From Desulfatibacillum alkenivorans DSM 16219 (lineage in GTDB: Bacteria; Desulfobacterota; Desulfobacteria; Desulfobacterales; Desulfatibacillaceae): DNA of 64,000 nt. The position numbers and the translations under genes are program-made. How positions within the stretch are numbered: position 1 is the first letter of the stretch; every line of letters starts with the position of its first letter. Where the stretch lies: positions 285,653 to 349,652 of the forward strand of contig NZ_FQZU01000001.1 in assembly GCF_900142135.1 (NCBI RefSeq). Reading direction: 5' to 3'. Shown piece after piece: positions 1 to 8,806 of the stretch. The notes beneath the pieces were generated by a model that saw only the letters and a list, made by a program, of their open reading frames with translations, did not search any database and was not told the DNA's origin.

Positions 1-594
1 AAAGTCCGCTCCCACCATGTCGGCGAAAATTTGGTCCGCGATGCCGCCTCCTATTATAAAAAGCGGAATAGAGGCCCCTTGCGGGACTTCGGATCGGATC
101 AGGGAGATGGTTTCCTTCATGGCGTCGATAACGCTGGTCAACAGGGCGGAAATTCCGACGATTTGGGGTTTATGTTCAATAAAACTTTCCAGGAAGGCCT
201 GGGGCGAAACGTCCACGCCCAGATCAATGACGTGGAACCCGTAGCATTGGAGCAGGGTGATGAAGAGGTCTTTGCCCAGGTCGTGGATGTCGCCCTGGGC
301 CGTGCCGATCAGCACGGTCACGGCGCTTTTTCCCGAATGGATTTCCCGGATGTGAGGGGCCGTGAGGTTGACTACGTCCTTGAGTATCTCGGCGGCGATG
401 ATGAGCCCCGAGATGAAGTATTCCTTTTTTTCGTATAAAAGGCCCACGCCCTCCATGCCTTTTTGGCATTCGTTGAGGATTTCCATGGGATCGTCCCCTC
501 GCTCCAGACGGGCGACCACCTGGTCGTGGACCTCTTGCTCTTTCAGAGCGGTTACCAGTTCGGGAAGGGATTGGTTTAATATGTTGTTCGGCAT
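1..594 (-). CDS. Corrinoid (B12-binding) methyltransferase carrier protein, 3' end missing
   Basis: This gene starts at ATG 594 and stays open for 198 codons to the window edge, so the C-terminus is missing. It resembles MtaC/MtbC/MttC-type corrinoid proteins, which carry a methyl group on cobalamin between a substrate methyltransferase and a methyl acceptor in the cytoplasm. Residues 1-85 look like the helical cap. The Rossmann-like B12 domain follows, with DIHDLG at 102-107 (His104 would be the lower cobalt ligand), the Ser-x-Leu stretch near 149-151 and GGG at 182-184. The GntR/UTRA gene ends 73 bp upstream on the same strand, so the two may be co-transcribed. The partner methyltransferase is not in the window, so the substrate is unknown. 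The family call is firm; the substrate is not assignable. Confidence 0.9.
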   Translation of the reverse strand, partial: MPNNILNQSLPELVTALKEQEVHDQVVARLERGDDPMEILNECQKGMEGVGLLYEKKEYFISGLIIAAEILKDVVNLTAPHIREIHSGKSAVTVLIGTAQGDIHDLGKDLFITLLQCYGFHVIDLGVDVSPQAFLESFIEHKPQIVGISALLTSVIDAMKETISLIRSEVPQGASIPLFIIGGGIADQIFADMVGADF

Positions 595-667
595 GATTTG
601 GACCTCGTTGAGAATCGTTGCTGCGCCAGGCTGTTCCAGCCTTCGGGACGGGCGCTCATCCTTGCTG

Positions 668-1432
668 TTACCACGGCCCTACGGCCGCCCTGAACTGGAC
701 GCGTTCGCTATGGCAGACAAACCAACCCCAGCTTACGGGCTGGTCTGCAAAATCAAAAAACAAATGCTCCAGGCGGATGGCCGGCGACCCTGTGGGCAGC
801 CGGAACCATCCGGCTTCCTGATCGCTGAGCTGGGTTGCGTTGATGGCGACCTGGCCTTTTTTCAAGCCGCTTTGATTCAAACCGGTGAACAGCCCTTTTA
901 AAGAGGTGACCTCCATTTCATCCTCCACAATGGGCCTTTTGGGATCGCACACCAACTGCTCCTGATGATACAAAACAGGGTCTTTATCCAGATAGATCAG
1001 CCTGCGGATGTAAATAATCCTGTCTCCGGGCTCAATGGCCAGATGGGCCGCCGCTTCCGGCGAGGCCTTCACGGCGTTCAGCTCCAGCAAGCGCACGCTG
1101 GCCCCGTCCTCTTTCAGGATGTCCACAAACTCCGTCAGGGAGAAATTAACCGAACTCAAGGCAATGGGCTTGACAAAGGTGCCCTTGCCCTGGGTCGTAT
1201 CCACCATCCCCTGGTCAATGAGCAGGTTGATGGACCTGCGGACGGTCATGGGGCTGATGTTGTATTTCTTGCAAAGCTGCGCCTCCGAAGGCAGGCGGCT
1301 CCCCGGGGGGAACTGGCCCGAGGCTATCTGGCTTTTTAAAAGGTTGACGAGTTGAACGTAGGCGGGTTCGTATGAGTTTCTGTCTATGCTGCCTTTTAGG
1401 TTAAAGGCTTCTTTGCGTTGGTTCCTTGGCAT
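668..1432 (-). CDS. GntR-family (HutC/UTRA-type) transcriptional regulator
   Basis: This is a 254-residue DNA-binding regulator. An N-terminal GntR winged helix spans about residues 18-88 (YVQLVNLLKSQIASG, then SRLPSEAQLCKKYNISPMTV and the GKGTFV wing end). A UTRA effector-binding domain of about 140 residues follows and includes a typical IYIRRLIYLDKDPV strand. UTRA regulators usually repress genes for uptake or catabolism of a small ligand. The gene lies immediately upstream of the corrinoid protein on the same strand, so it may control corrinoid-dependent methyl transfer; that link is inference. No strong Shine-Dalgarno sequence precedes ATG 1432, so the exact start is less certain than the identity. 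Confidence 0.9.
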   Translation of the reverse strand: MPRNQRKEAFNLKGSIDRNSYEPAYVQLVNLLKSQIASGQFPPGSRLPSEAQLCKKYNISPMTVRRSINLLIDQGMVDTTQGKGTFVKPIALSSVNFSLTEFVDILKEDGASVRLLELNAVKASPEAAAHLAIEPGDRIIYIRRLIYLDKDPVLYHQEQLVCDPKRPIVEDEMEVTSLKGLFTGLNQSGLKKGQVAINATQLSDQEAGWFRLPTGSPAIRLEHLFFDFADQPVSWGWFVCHSERVQFRAAVGPW

Positions 1433-1720
1433 AATGGTTGCCTATATAACATCATAAGATTCCTTGTCCATGGAAAAGTATGGAAGAGAACCTTTGGCGC
1501 CGATAAACGTTATCAATTGCAATATGTAGTATTATTAAGGAATTGTACTTTAAGATAATTGGCTATGATGGGGGGTAAGCGCTCTCGTTTGCATATTTCA
1601 TTGGTTTACCAAGCATGGAGGTCATCCCCGCGAAAGGGATAAAGGGTGAAAAAAGCCGGGCGCGGCGCCTAAAAAGGAGCGCCGCAGGCCCGGCTTATTA
1701 ATCAGATTTTACACCCTGCT
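1433..1720. other. Intergenic region with GntR upstream DNA and dctP terminator
   Basis: The part next to the GntR start (about 1433-1600) is AT-rich and probably holds its promoter, but I could not assign -35/-10 boxes with confidence. The part next to dctP holds the hairpin listed separately. No coding sequence is seen. Confidence 0.5.
1647..1696 (-). terminator. Rho-independent terminator after dctP
   Basis: Arms AAGCCGGGC-GCGGCGC (1653-1668) and GCGCCGC-AGGCCCGGCTT (1679-1696) form a long GC-rich stem with a small bulge. Read on the minus strand, it is followed by a run of Ts. It lies just past the dctP stop codon. Confidence 0.75.
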
Positions 1721-2746
1721 CTATCCGGAATGCGCCTTGCGAAAGTCCGCCAGGTGTCCTTTGACTTCCTCCAGGACTTCTTCGGGGTATTCCTCTCCGG
1801 CCAGTTCATCCCAGATAGCCGTCGCCTTCTCCCGGACGATGGCGAAGTCTTCTTCCGTCATCTTGGTTTCTTGCAGGCCGTATTTGATCAGGGCCGCCAG
1901 GGATTTTTCATTGTCCTTGCGAACGGCTTCGCAATATTTTTTCTCCACGTCAGGACGGCGCCTGAAAAATTCCTCTTTATATTCGTCGGGCAGGTCCTCC
2001 CATACATCCATGGACAAGAGGATCAGGGACGGGGAATAACGCACCTTGATGGGATTCACATAAGGAATCTTGGCGTATAACTGGCTGCCCACCACAAAGG
2101 CGGCGGGGGCGATGGCGGCGTCCACGATGCCCTGACGCACGGACGTGGCGGCTTCGGGGACGTTCACCTTGACCGGATGGGCGCCCAGGCTGGTCAGCAG
2201 GGCTTCTTCAACCGGACCGTACCAGGTGATGAACTTGGCGGAGCGAAAGTCGTCCAGGTTGGCCAAAGGGGACTTGGTGGAATACATCTGGTCGAAATCC
2301 TGGTCGTTCCAGGCCAGGGCCATGTATCCGTCGTCAGCGAGCAGTTGGTCGAACTGGGAGCGCATTTTTTCCTTGATATAGTCCACTTCCTCCCAGGACC
2401 GGAACAAAAAGGGCAGTTCCACAACGGACATGGGCTTGCACGCCAGGGTCACTCCCTGACCGGACAGGCCGACCCCGTCCAATTGGCCGATGCGCAATTT
2501 TTTGATGATGTCTTCATCATCGCCCATGACGCCGCCCCAGTAAATCTTGATTTTTATGGAGCCGTCGGTCACCTCTTCCACGGCCGGCAGCACATGGATT
2601 TTGATCTGCTTCGCCCAGCCCACTCCGTCGGGCGCCAGGGTGGCGAACTTCCAATAAGTCGGTTGCTCCTCAGCATTCGCCCCGGGGACGAACGCCGCCG
2701 CAATCAAGGCCGAAAACACGCATAATAAAACAGCTTTCTTCAACAT
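1721..2746 (-). CDS. TRAP transporter substrate-binding protein, DctP family
   Basis: This is a 341-residue periplasmic solute receptor for a tripartite ATP-independent transporter, which uses an ion gradient to import organic acids or similar solutes. A Sec signal peptide is clear (residues 1-25, basic start, hydrophobic core, ANA cleavage site). The mature part shows DctP-family features: YWKFATLAPDGVGWA at the start, a KIYWGGVMGDDED stretch, and the central SAKFITWYGPVEEALL region in place of the usual R-x-P-x-solute-binding segment. The companion membrane subunits DctQ and DctM are not adjacent, so this is an orphan receptor here. The gene is monocistronic, with its own terminator and a 329-bp divergent gap to the HU gene. 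The substrate cannot be read from sequence alone. Confidence 0.92.
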   Translation of the reverse strand: MLKKAVLLCVFSALIAAAFVPGANAEEQPTYWKFATLAPDGVGWAKQIKIHVLPAVEEVTDGSIKIKIYWGGVMGDDEDIIKKLRIGQLDGVGLSGQGVTLACKPMSVVELPFLFRSWEEVDYIKEKMRSQFDQLLADDGYMALAWNDQDFDQMYSTKSPLANLDDFRSAKFITWYGPVEEALLTSLGAHPVKVNVPEAATSVRQGIVDAAIAPAAFVVGSQLYAKIPYVNPIKVRYSPSLILLSMDVWEDLPDEYKEEFFRRRPDVEKKYCEAVRKDNEKSLAALIKYGLQETKMTEEDFAIVREKATAIWDELAGEEYPEEVLEEVKGHLADFRKAHSG

Positions 2747-3075
2747 ACTCTTAGACCCCTCCTTCCAGTGCTGTCCTTTACCGGACGTTGATAAATCGTC
2801 CTTTTCGTACCCGCTGCCGCAAGAATTGTCAATAAAAAACCATGCTTTGCTTTACACAGATAGCAAGGTGTGAGAGAATGGATTCCGTATTTTTAATCTT
2901 TGGTTTTTCCATGGCTTGACTTTTTGGCCATTTGAAATTAAGCATTAAGAATTGTTAGGCTAATTAGCCCCGCGGCGGGCGCCGGCCTTGTTGGCGGCCC
3001 CCTGCCTTGCAAGAACGGCGCTGGCTTATGAACGGGGCGAAATTCCTTGCGCAAGATGATTTTCCAGGAGGCGAT
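2747..3075. other. Divergent intergenic region between dctP and HU gene
   Basis: This AT-rich stretch separates divergently transcribed genes and should carry both promoters. A TTGACT hexamer at 2916-2921 with TAAGCA 17 bp downstream (2939-2944) is a weak sigma-70-like candidate for the plus-strand gene. No other feature is clear. Confidence 0.35.
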
Positions 3076-3351
3076 ATGAACAAGCTGGAACTGGTGTCCA
3101 CGTTGAAAAACAGGGCTGGCATATCCAAAACCGATGCCGCCAAAATCGTTCAGATATTCTTTGATTCCATGGCTGACGCTCTCGCGGAAGGCGAGCGGGT
3201 GGAAATCCGGGGTCTGTGCAGCTTTTTCGTCAAAGAGTACAAAAGCTACACCGGCCGGAACCCCAAGACCGGAGAGCCTGTAAAGATAAGCCCGAAAAAG
3301 CTCCCGTTCTTCAAGTGCGGAAAAGAACTCAAAGAGCGGGTGGACTATTGA
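3076..3351 (+). CDS. HU/IHF-family DNA-binding protein
   Basis: This 91-residue histone-like protein bends and compacts DNA as a dimer. The start chosen is ATG 3076, because CAGGAGG sits 5-10 bases upstream and the resulting MNKLELVSTLKNRAGIS is a normal family N-terminus; an earlier in-frame start would add 23 unrelated residues. The beta-arm segment carries GRNPKTGEPVKI, the conserved Arg-Asn-Pro tip that intercalates into DNA. The family is certain. Whether it works as HU homodimer or as an IHF subunit cannot be decided from one gene. It precedes the holB-ricT-metG set by 28 bp and may be co-transcribed with it. Confidence 0.95.
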   Translation: MNKLELVSTLKNRAGISKTDAAKIVQIFFDSMADALAEGERVEIRGLCSFFVKEYKSYTGRNPKTGEPVKISPKKLPFFKCGKELKERVDY

Positions 3352-3379
3352 TCAGAAGCATTTAGGCAGCGCCCTGCAA

Positions 3380-4372
3380 ATGGATCCGGTTCGGCATCAA
3401 AAACGGGCTTTGGGTTTTTTGTCGGGAATCCTGGCAAAGAACAATGTCGCCCATGCCCTGGTTTTCACCGGCGACGCGGGACTGGGCAAAAGGCAGGCGG
3501 CTGTGCACTTTGCCATGGCGCGCAACTGCGAGGGGACTCCCGACCCGGAAAGCGCCATGTTTGGAAGCCAGGGGCCCTGCGGGGTCTGCGGCTCCTGCCG
3601 CAAGATTCTTTCCGGCAATCATCCGGACGTTCTCTTTGTTGAAAAACGAGGCGCGTCTATAAAAATCGAACAAATCCGGGATCTTCTATCCGTGTTGGCC
3701 ATGCGGCCTTCCGAGGGGAAGACCCGGGTTGTTTTGATTTCGGGCGCCGGAGACATGACCGCTTCGTCCTCCAACGCCCTGCTAAAAGCCTTGGAGGAGC
3801 CGTCGGACACCACTTGCTTTGTTCTGCTGGCCGGGCAAAAATCGGAGTTGCTTCCCACCGTGGTTTCCAGGTGCCAGGAAATCCGCTTCTCTCCTTTGCC
3901 GGTTTCCTTTCTTATTGAAAGCCTGGAAAATGACGGAGTCGACCCGGATCTGGCCCATGCCTGCGCTTCTATAGCCTCGGGCAGCCTGGCCAAAGCCCGG
4001 GCTTTGGCCTCGGACCAGGGGCTTGCCCGCAGGAATTGGCTTGTCAATCAGCTTTGCGCCCTGGAGGACCAGGGCATGGGACAGGCCTTGCTTTTGGCGG
4101 AGTTTCTGGCCAAGGACAAAAACGCCGCCCAGGAAGACTTGAATTGGATTCGCACCTGGCTGAGGGACCTTTTGGTCAGCCGGTATGCGCCTCAGCGGGT
4201 GATTAACAGGGATCTCATGGGCCTGGTAAACAGCCGGAGCGCCAAAAGCGCCCCGGAAGTCTTGCTGGAAAAGCTCCAGGCCGTTGCGGATTGCGAAAAT
4301 GATCTGACAAGAAACGTAAACACAAGGCTTTCCATGGAAAACCTGTGCATGCGTTTGTCGTCAGGAGGATAG
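3380..4372 (+). CDS. holB: DNA polymerase III delta' subunit
   Basis: This 330-residue clamp-loader subunit helps place the beta sliding clamp on primed DNA in the replisome. The N-terminus has an AAA+ fold with a P-loop-like FTGDAGLGKRQAA at about residues 29-41. A zinc-binding module of Cys residues follows (CEGT, then CGVCGSC, about 49-74), and then the NALLKALEEPSDTTCFVLL region with the SRCQ-type sensor segment typical of delta'/gamma proteins. The C-terminal third is the less conserved oligomerisation domain. It lies directly before the RicT-like gene (stop and next start are adjacent), an arrangement common in Deltaproteobacteria. Confidence 0.93.
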   Translation: MDPVRHQKRALGFLSGILAKNNVAHALVFTGDAGLGKRQAAVHFAMARNCEGTPDPESAMFGSQGPCGVCGSCRKILSGNHPDVLFVEKRGASIKIEQIRDLLSVLAMRPSEGKTRVVLISGAGDMTASSSNALLKALEEPSDTTCFVLLAGQKSELLPTVVSRCQEIRFSPLPVSFLIESLENDGVDPDLAHACASIASGSLAKARALASDQGLARRNWLVNQLCALEDQGMGQALLLAEFLAKDKNAAQEDLNWIRTWLRDLLVSRYAPQRVINRDLMGLVNSRSAKSAPEVLLEKLQAVADCENDLTRNVNTRLSMENLCMRLSSGG

Positions 4373-5509
4373 ATGGGTAAGGTAGTCGGGATTAGATTCA
4401 AACCCCAGGGTAAAACCTATGATTTTGACCCTGGCGTATACGTCCTAGCCAAGGGCGACAAGGTGGTGGTGGAGACCGAGCAGGGCCTGGGCTTCGGAAC
4501 CGTGGCGACAATAGCCCGCCAGGTTTCGGAGGAAATGCTCAAGCTGCCCTTAAAGAAAATTCACCGGATCGCCACCCAGGAGGACCTGGACCAGTACGAG
4601 TCCGTTCTTTTGCTGGAAAAAGACGCCTTTGATTATTGCGAAAAGGCCATCGGCGAGCTTAAATTGGAAATGAACCTCTTTTCCGTGGACGCCTCCTTTG
4701 ACTCCTCCAAGCTGACTTTCTTTTTTACGGCTGACGGGCGTGTGGACTTCAGGGAGCTGGTCAAGATGCTTGTGCGCCATTTCAGGGTGCGCATTGAACT
4801 GCGTCAGATCGGGGTTCGGCATCAGGCCAAAATGTGCGGAGGATTAGGCCGATGCGGCAGAGAAACCTGTTGCACCTCGTTTATGAGCGGTTTTGTCCCG
4901 GTTTCCGTCAAAATGGCCAAGGTCCAGAATCTGTCCCTCAATCCCACAAAGATTTCCGGATTGTGCGGGCGGCTTATGTGCTGTCTGACCTTTGAGCATG
5001 AAACCTATAAAGAGCTCAAGGACGGCTTTCCCAAACTGGGAAAAAGGGTCAATACGCCTTCCGGCAAAGGCAAGGTGATTCGCCACAATCTGTTGAAAGG
5101 GCTGGTATCCGTGCGCCTGGAGGAGGGGGCCGAAATCGAATTGCCCGCAGATCATTGCGCTCCTCCTGACGAGCCTGCGCCCCAAATCGCCGCTCCCGCG
5201 CCTGAAGAAAATGATCAAAAGCCGGCCAAAGCCGAAGATGCTCAGGCGGACCCGAAGCCGGACAGGCCTGAAAAGAAAAGAAGGCCTCGGAGAAAGAAAA
5301 AACCCAGGCAGGCAAAGGGAAATCAGAGCCAGGATCCGTCTAAAGAGGACAAGCCGAAGCAAAAGCAGGGAACTCCCCATCCAAAGCAAGGCAAAGGCAA
5401 GCCCCGGCGTCCAAGAAACAAAAAACGAAACAGGCAAAACCCGGACAAAAAGAATACGGCGAATGCAGACAAGCCGGCCCCCAAAAACAACTCCGGAGGC
5501 GATTCTTAA
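4373..5509 (+). CDS. ricT: RicT/YaaT-like PSP1-domain protein with basic C-terminal tail
   Basis: This 378-residue protein belongs to the PSP1 C-terminal domain family (Bacillus YaaT/RicT). In Bacillus, RicT forms an Fe-S-containing complex that affects RNase Y and phosphorelay activity. The cysteine-rich core is clear: CGGLGRCGRETCC (about 151-163), then SGLCGRLMCCLTFE (about 196-209). After residue about 265 the protein becomes a long low-complexity tail of Lys, Arg, Pro and Gln, which is probably disordered and may bind RNA. The start abuts the holB stop, indicating translational coupling, and metG follows 46 bp later. The family is confident; the role in a non-sporulating proteobacterium is not established by the sequence. 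Confidence 0.88.
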   Translation: MGKVVGIRFKPQGKTYDFDPGVYVLAKGDKVVVETEQGLGFGTVATIARQVSEEMLKLPLKKIHRIATQEDLDQYESVLLLEKDAFDYCEKAIGELKLEMNLFSVDASFDSSKLTFFFTADGRVDFRELVKMLVRHFRVRIELRQIGVRHQAKMCGGLGRCGRETCCTSFMSGFVPVSVKMAKVQNLSLNPTKISGLCGRLMCCLTFEHETYKELKDGFPKLGKRVNTPSGKGKVIRHNLLKGLVSVRLEEGAEIELPADHCAPPDEPAPQIAAPAPEENDQKPAKAEDAQADPKPDRPEKKRRPRRKKKPRQAKGNQSQDPSKEDKPKQKQGTPHPKQGKGKPRRPRNKKRNRQNPDKKNTANADKPAPKNNSGGDS

Positions 5510-5555
5510 ACCGGCGCCTTTTGACATATAGCCAAAAAAGTAAGGAGGAAGCATC

Positions 5556-7487
5556 ATGGCTTCACCATTTTACATAACCACCCCTATTTACTATGTAAAC
5601 GCCCGCCCCCATTTGGGGCACGCATACACCACCATTGTGGCTGATACAGCCAAACGCTACCATCAGCTCCGGGGCCAGGACGCCTATTTTCTCACGGGCA
5701 CCGACGAGCACGGCGACAAGGTGGTGGAAGCCGCGGAAAAGGAAAATAAGGAAGTCAGGGACTATGTGGACATGATTTCCGGCCTGTTCCGCAACCTGTG
5801 GCCTGAACTCTTGATCAGCAACGACCAATTCATCCGCACGACGGACGCGGATCACATCAAGGTCGTCCAGGAAGTGCTGCAGAAAATCTACGACAACGGA
5901 GACATTTATTTTTCCGAATACGAAGGCCTGTACTGCTTTGGATGCGAACGGTTCTACCTGGAACGGGAGCTGGTGGACGGAAAATGCCCGGACCACGAAG
6001 TTGAGCCCAAGAAAATCAAGGAATCCAATTATTTCTTCAGGATGAGCAAGTATCAGGACTGGCTCATCGACCATATCAAGAAGAATCCCGGATTCATCCG
6101 GCCCCAGCGCTACGCCAACGAAGTGCTTTCCTTTCTTAAAGAGCCCCTGGAAGACCTGTGCATCTCCCGGCCTAAAACGCGTCTGACCTGGGGCATCGAC
6201 CTGCCCTTCGACGAAAACTACGTCACTTACGTCTGGTTCGACGCCTTGTTGAACTACGCTTCGGCCTTGGGATATCCCGAGGGGGAGAAGTTTCAAAAAT
6301 ACTGGCCCGGCGTGCAGCACGTGGTGGCCAAGGACATCCTGAAGCCCCACGGCATATACTGGCCCACCATGATGAAGGCGGCCGGCATTCCCGTGTATAA
6401 CCACCTGAACGTCCACGGCTACTGGAACGTGGCGGACAGCAAGATGTCCAAGAGCCTGGGCAACGTGGTGGAGCCCCTGGAGTTGTCCAAGAAATACGGC
6501 ATTGAGCAGTTTAGGTATTTCCTCATGCGGGAAATGACCTTTGGCCTGGACTCCAGCTTTTCGGAAGAGGCTTTGGTCGGACGCATTAACTCGGACCTGG
6601 CCAACGACCTGGGCAACCTGTTCTCCCGGGTGGTTTCCATGGCCCACAAGTTCTGCAAGGGGACAGTCCCGGAAAATCATCCGGACCTGGCTTTCGACTC
6701 TGACTGGAAGCTGTCGGACGCCGCCATGGAGGCGGTGGAAGCCTACGACCTCGCCATGGATGAGTTCCAGTTTCACAAAGGACTGGCCGCAGTGTGGGAA
6801 TTCATCAGCCGCATGAACAAGTACGTGGACTTCACGGCTCCGTGGGTCCTTGCCAAGGATAAAGCCGCCGCCGCCCAACTGGAAGCGGTGATGTACAACC
6901 TGCTGGAAGGCCTTCGCCTTGTGGCCGGCATGGTTTGGCCGGTGCTGCCCAACGCCGCGGAAACCATGGTCGAGCGCCTGGGCTTAAACAAGGACGCGTT
7001 CCTCAAGGACTCCGCAGCCCTGGGGGAATGGGGCGTGCTGAAGCCGGGAACCCAATTGCAAAAGGCCGTGACCCTTTTTCCCCGAATCGACGTGAAAAAG
7101 ATGGAAGAAAAGGCGCCTGAGAAAAAGCAGAAAGCTCCCAAAACTCCTGAGCTGAAGCCGGAGATTGATATCGAGGACTTCGGCAAGGTGGACCTGCGCG
7201 TGGGAACCATCATCGAAGCGCAAGCCGTGCCCAAGGCCAACAAGCTCCTGCAACTCACCGTGGATCTGGGCGAACCCGAACCCCGCACCGTGGTCGCCGG
7301 CATTGCAAAGGCTTTTGAGCCTCAAGACCTGGCGGGCCAGCAGGTGATTGTGGTCGCCAACCTCAAGCCCGCAAAGCTCATGGGAATCACTTCCCAGGGC
7401 ATGGTTGTGGCGGCGGTCAATAAGAAAGGAGTCATCGGCCTTTCCACGGTTAACACGCCTGTTCCTCCCGGAACCACACTGCGTTAG
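5556..7487 (+). CDS. metG: Methionyl-tRNA synthetase
   Basis: This 643-residue cytoplasmic enzyme charges tRNA-Met (class Ia). Features in order: the HIGH-type motif PHLGHAYTT near residue 18; a zinc knuckle with CFGC and CPDH (about 127-147), where the fourth ligand is His, as in Thermus-type enzymes; the KMSKS motif near residue 296 (SKMSKSLGN); the anticodon-binding helical domain; then a Lys/Pro linker and a C-terminal EMAP-II/Arc1p-like tRNA-binding domain (DFGKVDLRVGTI to the end, from about 540) that mediates dimerisation. GGAGG stands 8 bases before the ATG. Length and domain order are normal for the long bacterial form. Confidence 0.98.
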   Translation: MASPFYITTPIYYVNARPHLGHAYTTIVADTAKRYHQLRGQDAYFLTGTDEHGDKVVEAAEKENKEVRDYVDMISGLFRNLWPELLISNDQFIRTTDADHIKVVQEVLQKIYDNGDIYFSEYEGLYCFGCERFYLERELVDGKCPDHEVEPKKIKESNYFFRMSKYQDWLIDHIKKNPGFIRPQRYANEVLSFLKEPLEDLCISRPKTRLTWGIDLPFDENYVTYVWFDALLNYASALGYPEGEKFQKYWPGVQHVVAKDILKPHGIYWPTMMKAAGIPVYNHLNVHGYWNVADSKMSKSLGNVVEPLELSKKYGIEQFRYFLMREMTFGLDSSFSEEALVGRINSDLANDLGNLFSRVVSMAHKFCKGTVPENHPDLAFDSDWKLSDAAMEAVEAYDLAMDEFQFHKGLAAVWEFISRMNKYVDFTAPWVLAKDKAAAAQLEAVMYNLLEGLRLVAGMVWPVLPNAAETMVERLGLNKDAFLKDSAALGEWGVLKPGTQLQKAVTLFPRIDVKKMEEKAPEKKQKAPKTPELKPEIDIEDFGKVDLRVGTIIEAQAVPKANKLLQLTVDLGEPEPRTVVAGIAKAFEPQDLAGQQVIVVANLKPAKLMGITSQGMVVAAVNKKGVIGLSTVNTPVPPGTTLR

Positions 7488-7489
7488 AC

Positions 7490-8806
7490 ATGGCTGTTGA
7501 AAAGCCTGAAATAGAAGCCAAGGGAATGTCCTGGAGGGAATACCAGGCTTCCCTCAAGCGCAAACGGGAAGCCAGGAAAAGGAGTTGGTTCGCCTTTAAG
7601 TGGGCGTCCATGTTCGTCCTGGCCCTGGTGCTCGCCATAGGCATAGCCTTCGGCGTGACGGAGTTTTATCCCCGTTTTGTAACGGAAAGAAAAGAAAAAG
7701 CTCCCGCCGTAGAAATGCTCTCCAAAGCCCAAATCAGGGATCTCATGCATGGGCAAAGGCTTTGGGACGTGGCCGAAGAGCCTCCAAGGATCGCTTTGGA
7801 GGGAAAAACCTACGAGCTCACCTCCACCCTGGACCTGGAGTTCCAACGCCATATGCTGGCGGAATTGAAGCCGGAATACGCCAGGGCCATTGCTTTTGTG
7901 GCCATGGAGCCCCAAACCGGCAAGGTTCTCACCATGGTCGGATACCACAAAGACCCAAAGGCGGGAAACCCCTGCACCCAGGTTCTTTTCCCCGCGGCCA
8001 GCGTTTATAAAATGGTGACGGCCGCCGCCGCCATGGATGACAAGAATTTCACTCCCCAGACCCCGGTCCGGTACAACGGCAAAAAGCACACCTTATACAA
8101 GTCCCAGCTTAAGGATGTTGACAACAAGTACACCCGGCACATCGACCTGGAAGAGGCCTTTGCCGACTCCATCAATCCGGTTTTCGGAAAGATCGGCGTT
8201 CTCGTAGGGCCGGAAGCCCTGACAGCCAAGGCTAAGGCCATGGGCTTTGAACAGGATCTGGGCGTGGAGTGCGATTTCACCCCCAGCCAGTTGGGCAAGC
8301 CCGAAAACAACTACCGGACCGCGGAAATCGCCTCCGGCTTCAACCGCGAAACCCTCATATCCGCCATGCACGGCGCGGCCATGGCTTCGGCAGTGCTCAA
8401 TAACGGGGTCATGCCCCAGCCTTACATCATCGCCTCGGCGGAAAATCAGAAAAACCAAATCGTTTATGAAGGCGGCCTGACTCCCATGGGCCAGTCCATG
8501 AGCGAAAGCTCCAGCCTTGGCCTGCAAAAAATGATGGTGGAGGCCGCCTGCCATGGAACCGGGCGCGGCTGCTTCAGCAGACGGCAGCGCGGCAAGGCGC
8601 TGAGGGAAATCGTGGTGGGCGGAAAAACCGGCTCCATCAATAACGATACGGATTACGACATTCGCTACGATTGGTTTGTGGGCTTCGCCCATGACAAGGA
8701 AAATGAAAAACAGCTCGCTTTTGCGGCCATCGTCGCCCATGAGGATTATATCGGCAAAAAAGCCGGCGATTACTGCAAGGACGCCATCGAATATTATTTT
8801 GATTAA
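7490..8806 (+). CDS. Penicillin-binding transpeptidase (no glycosyltransferase domain)
   Basis: This 438-residue protein has a single N-terminal membrane anchor (about residues 29-51, after a Lys/Arg-rich cytoplasmic start) and a periplasmic penicillin-binding domain. The three active-site motifs are present: SVYK (Ser171 to Lys174), SIN near residue 226 and KTGS near 379. It should cross-link peptidoglycan strands. The N-terminal part is short and I see neither a family 51 glycosyltransferase nor a typical FtsI dimerisation domain, so it is a compact class B-like enzyme. Its ATG follows the metG stop by 2 bases, so it is likely co-transcribed with metG. Its specific role (division, elongation or a specialised task) cannot be told. 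Confidence 0.9.
   Translation: MAVEKPEIEAKGMSWREYQASLKRKREARKRSWFAFKWASMFVLALVLAIGIAFGVTEFYPRFVTERKEKAPAVEMLSKAQIRDLMHGQRLWDVAEEPPRIALEGKTYELTSTLDLEFQRHMLAELKPEYARAIAFVAMEPQTGKVLTMVGYHKDPKAGNPCTQVLFPAASVYKMVTAAAAMDDKNFTPQTPVRYNGKKHTLYKSQLKDVDNKYTRHIDLEEAFADSINPVFGKIGVLVGPEALTAKAKAMGFEQDLGVECDFTPSQLGKPENNYRTAEIASGFNRETLISAMHGAAMASAVLNNGVMPQPYIIASAENQKNQIVYEGGLTPMGQSMSESSSLGLQKMMVEAACHGTGRGCFSRRQRGKALREIVVGGKTGSINNDTDYDIRYDWFVGFAHDKENEKQLAFAAIVAHEDYIGKKAGDYCKDAIEYYFD

Noticed and set aside
3007-3075. Longer start for the HU-type protein
   Set aside because: The extra residues are unlike the family, and a good ribosome site stands just before ATG 3076.
5562-6878. Long minus-strand open frame (438 codons) opposite metG
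   Set aside because: It lies entirely over the metG coding region, has no family likeness, and is a shadow of GC-rich codon use.
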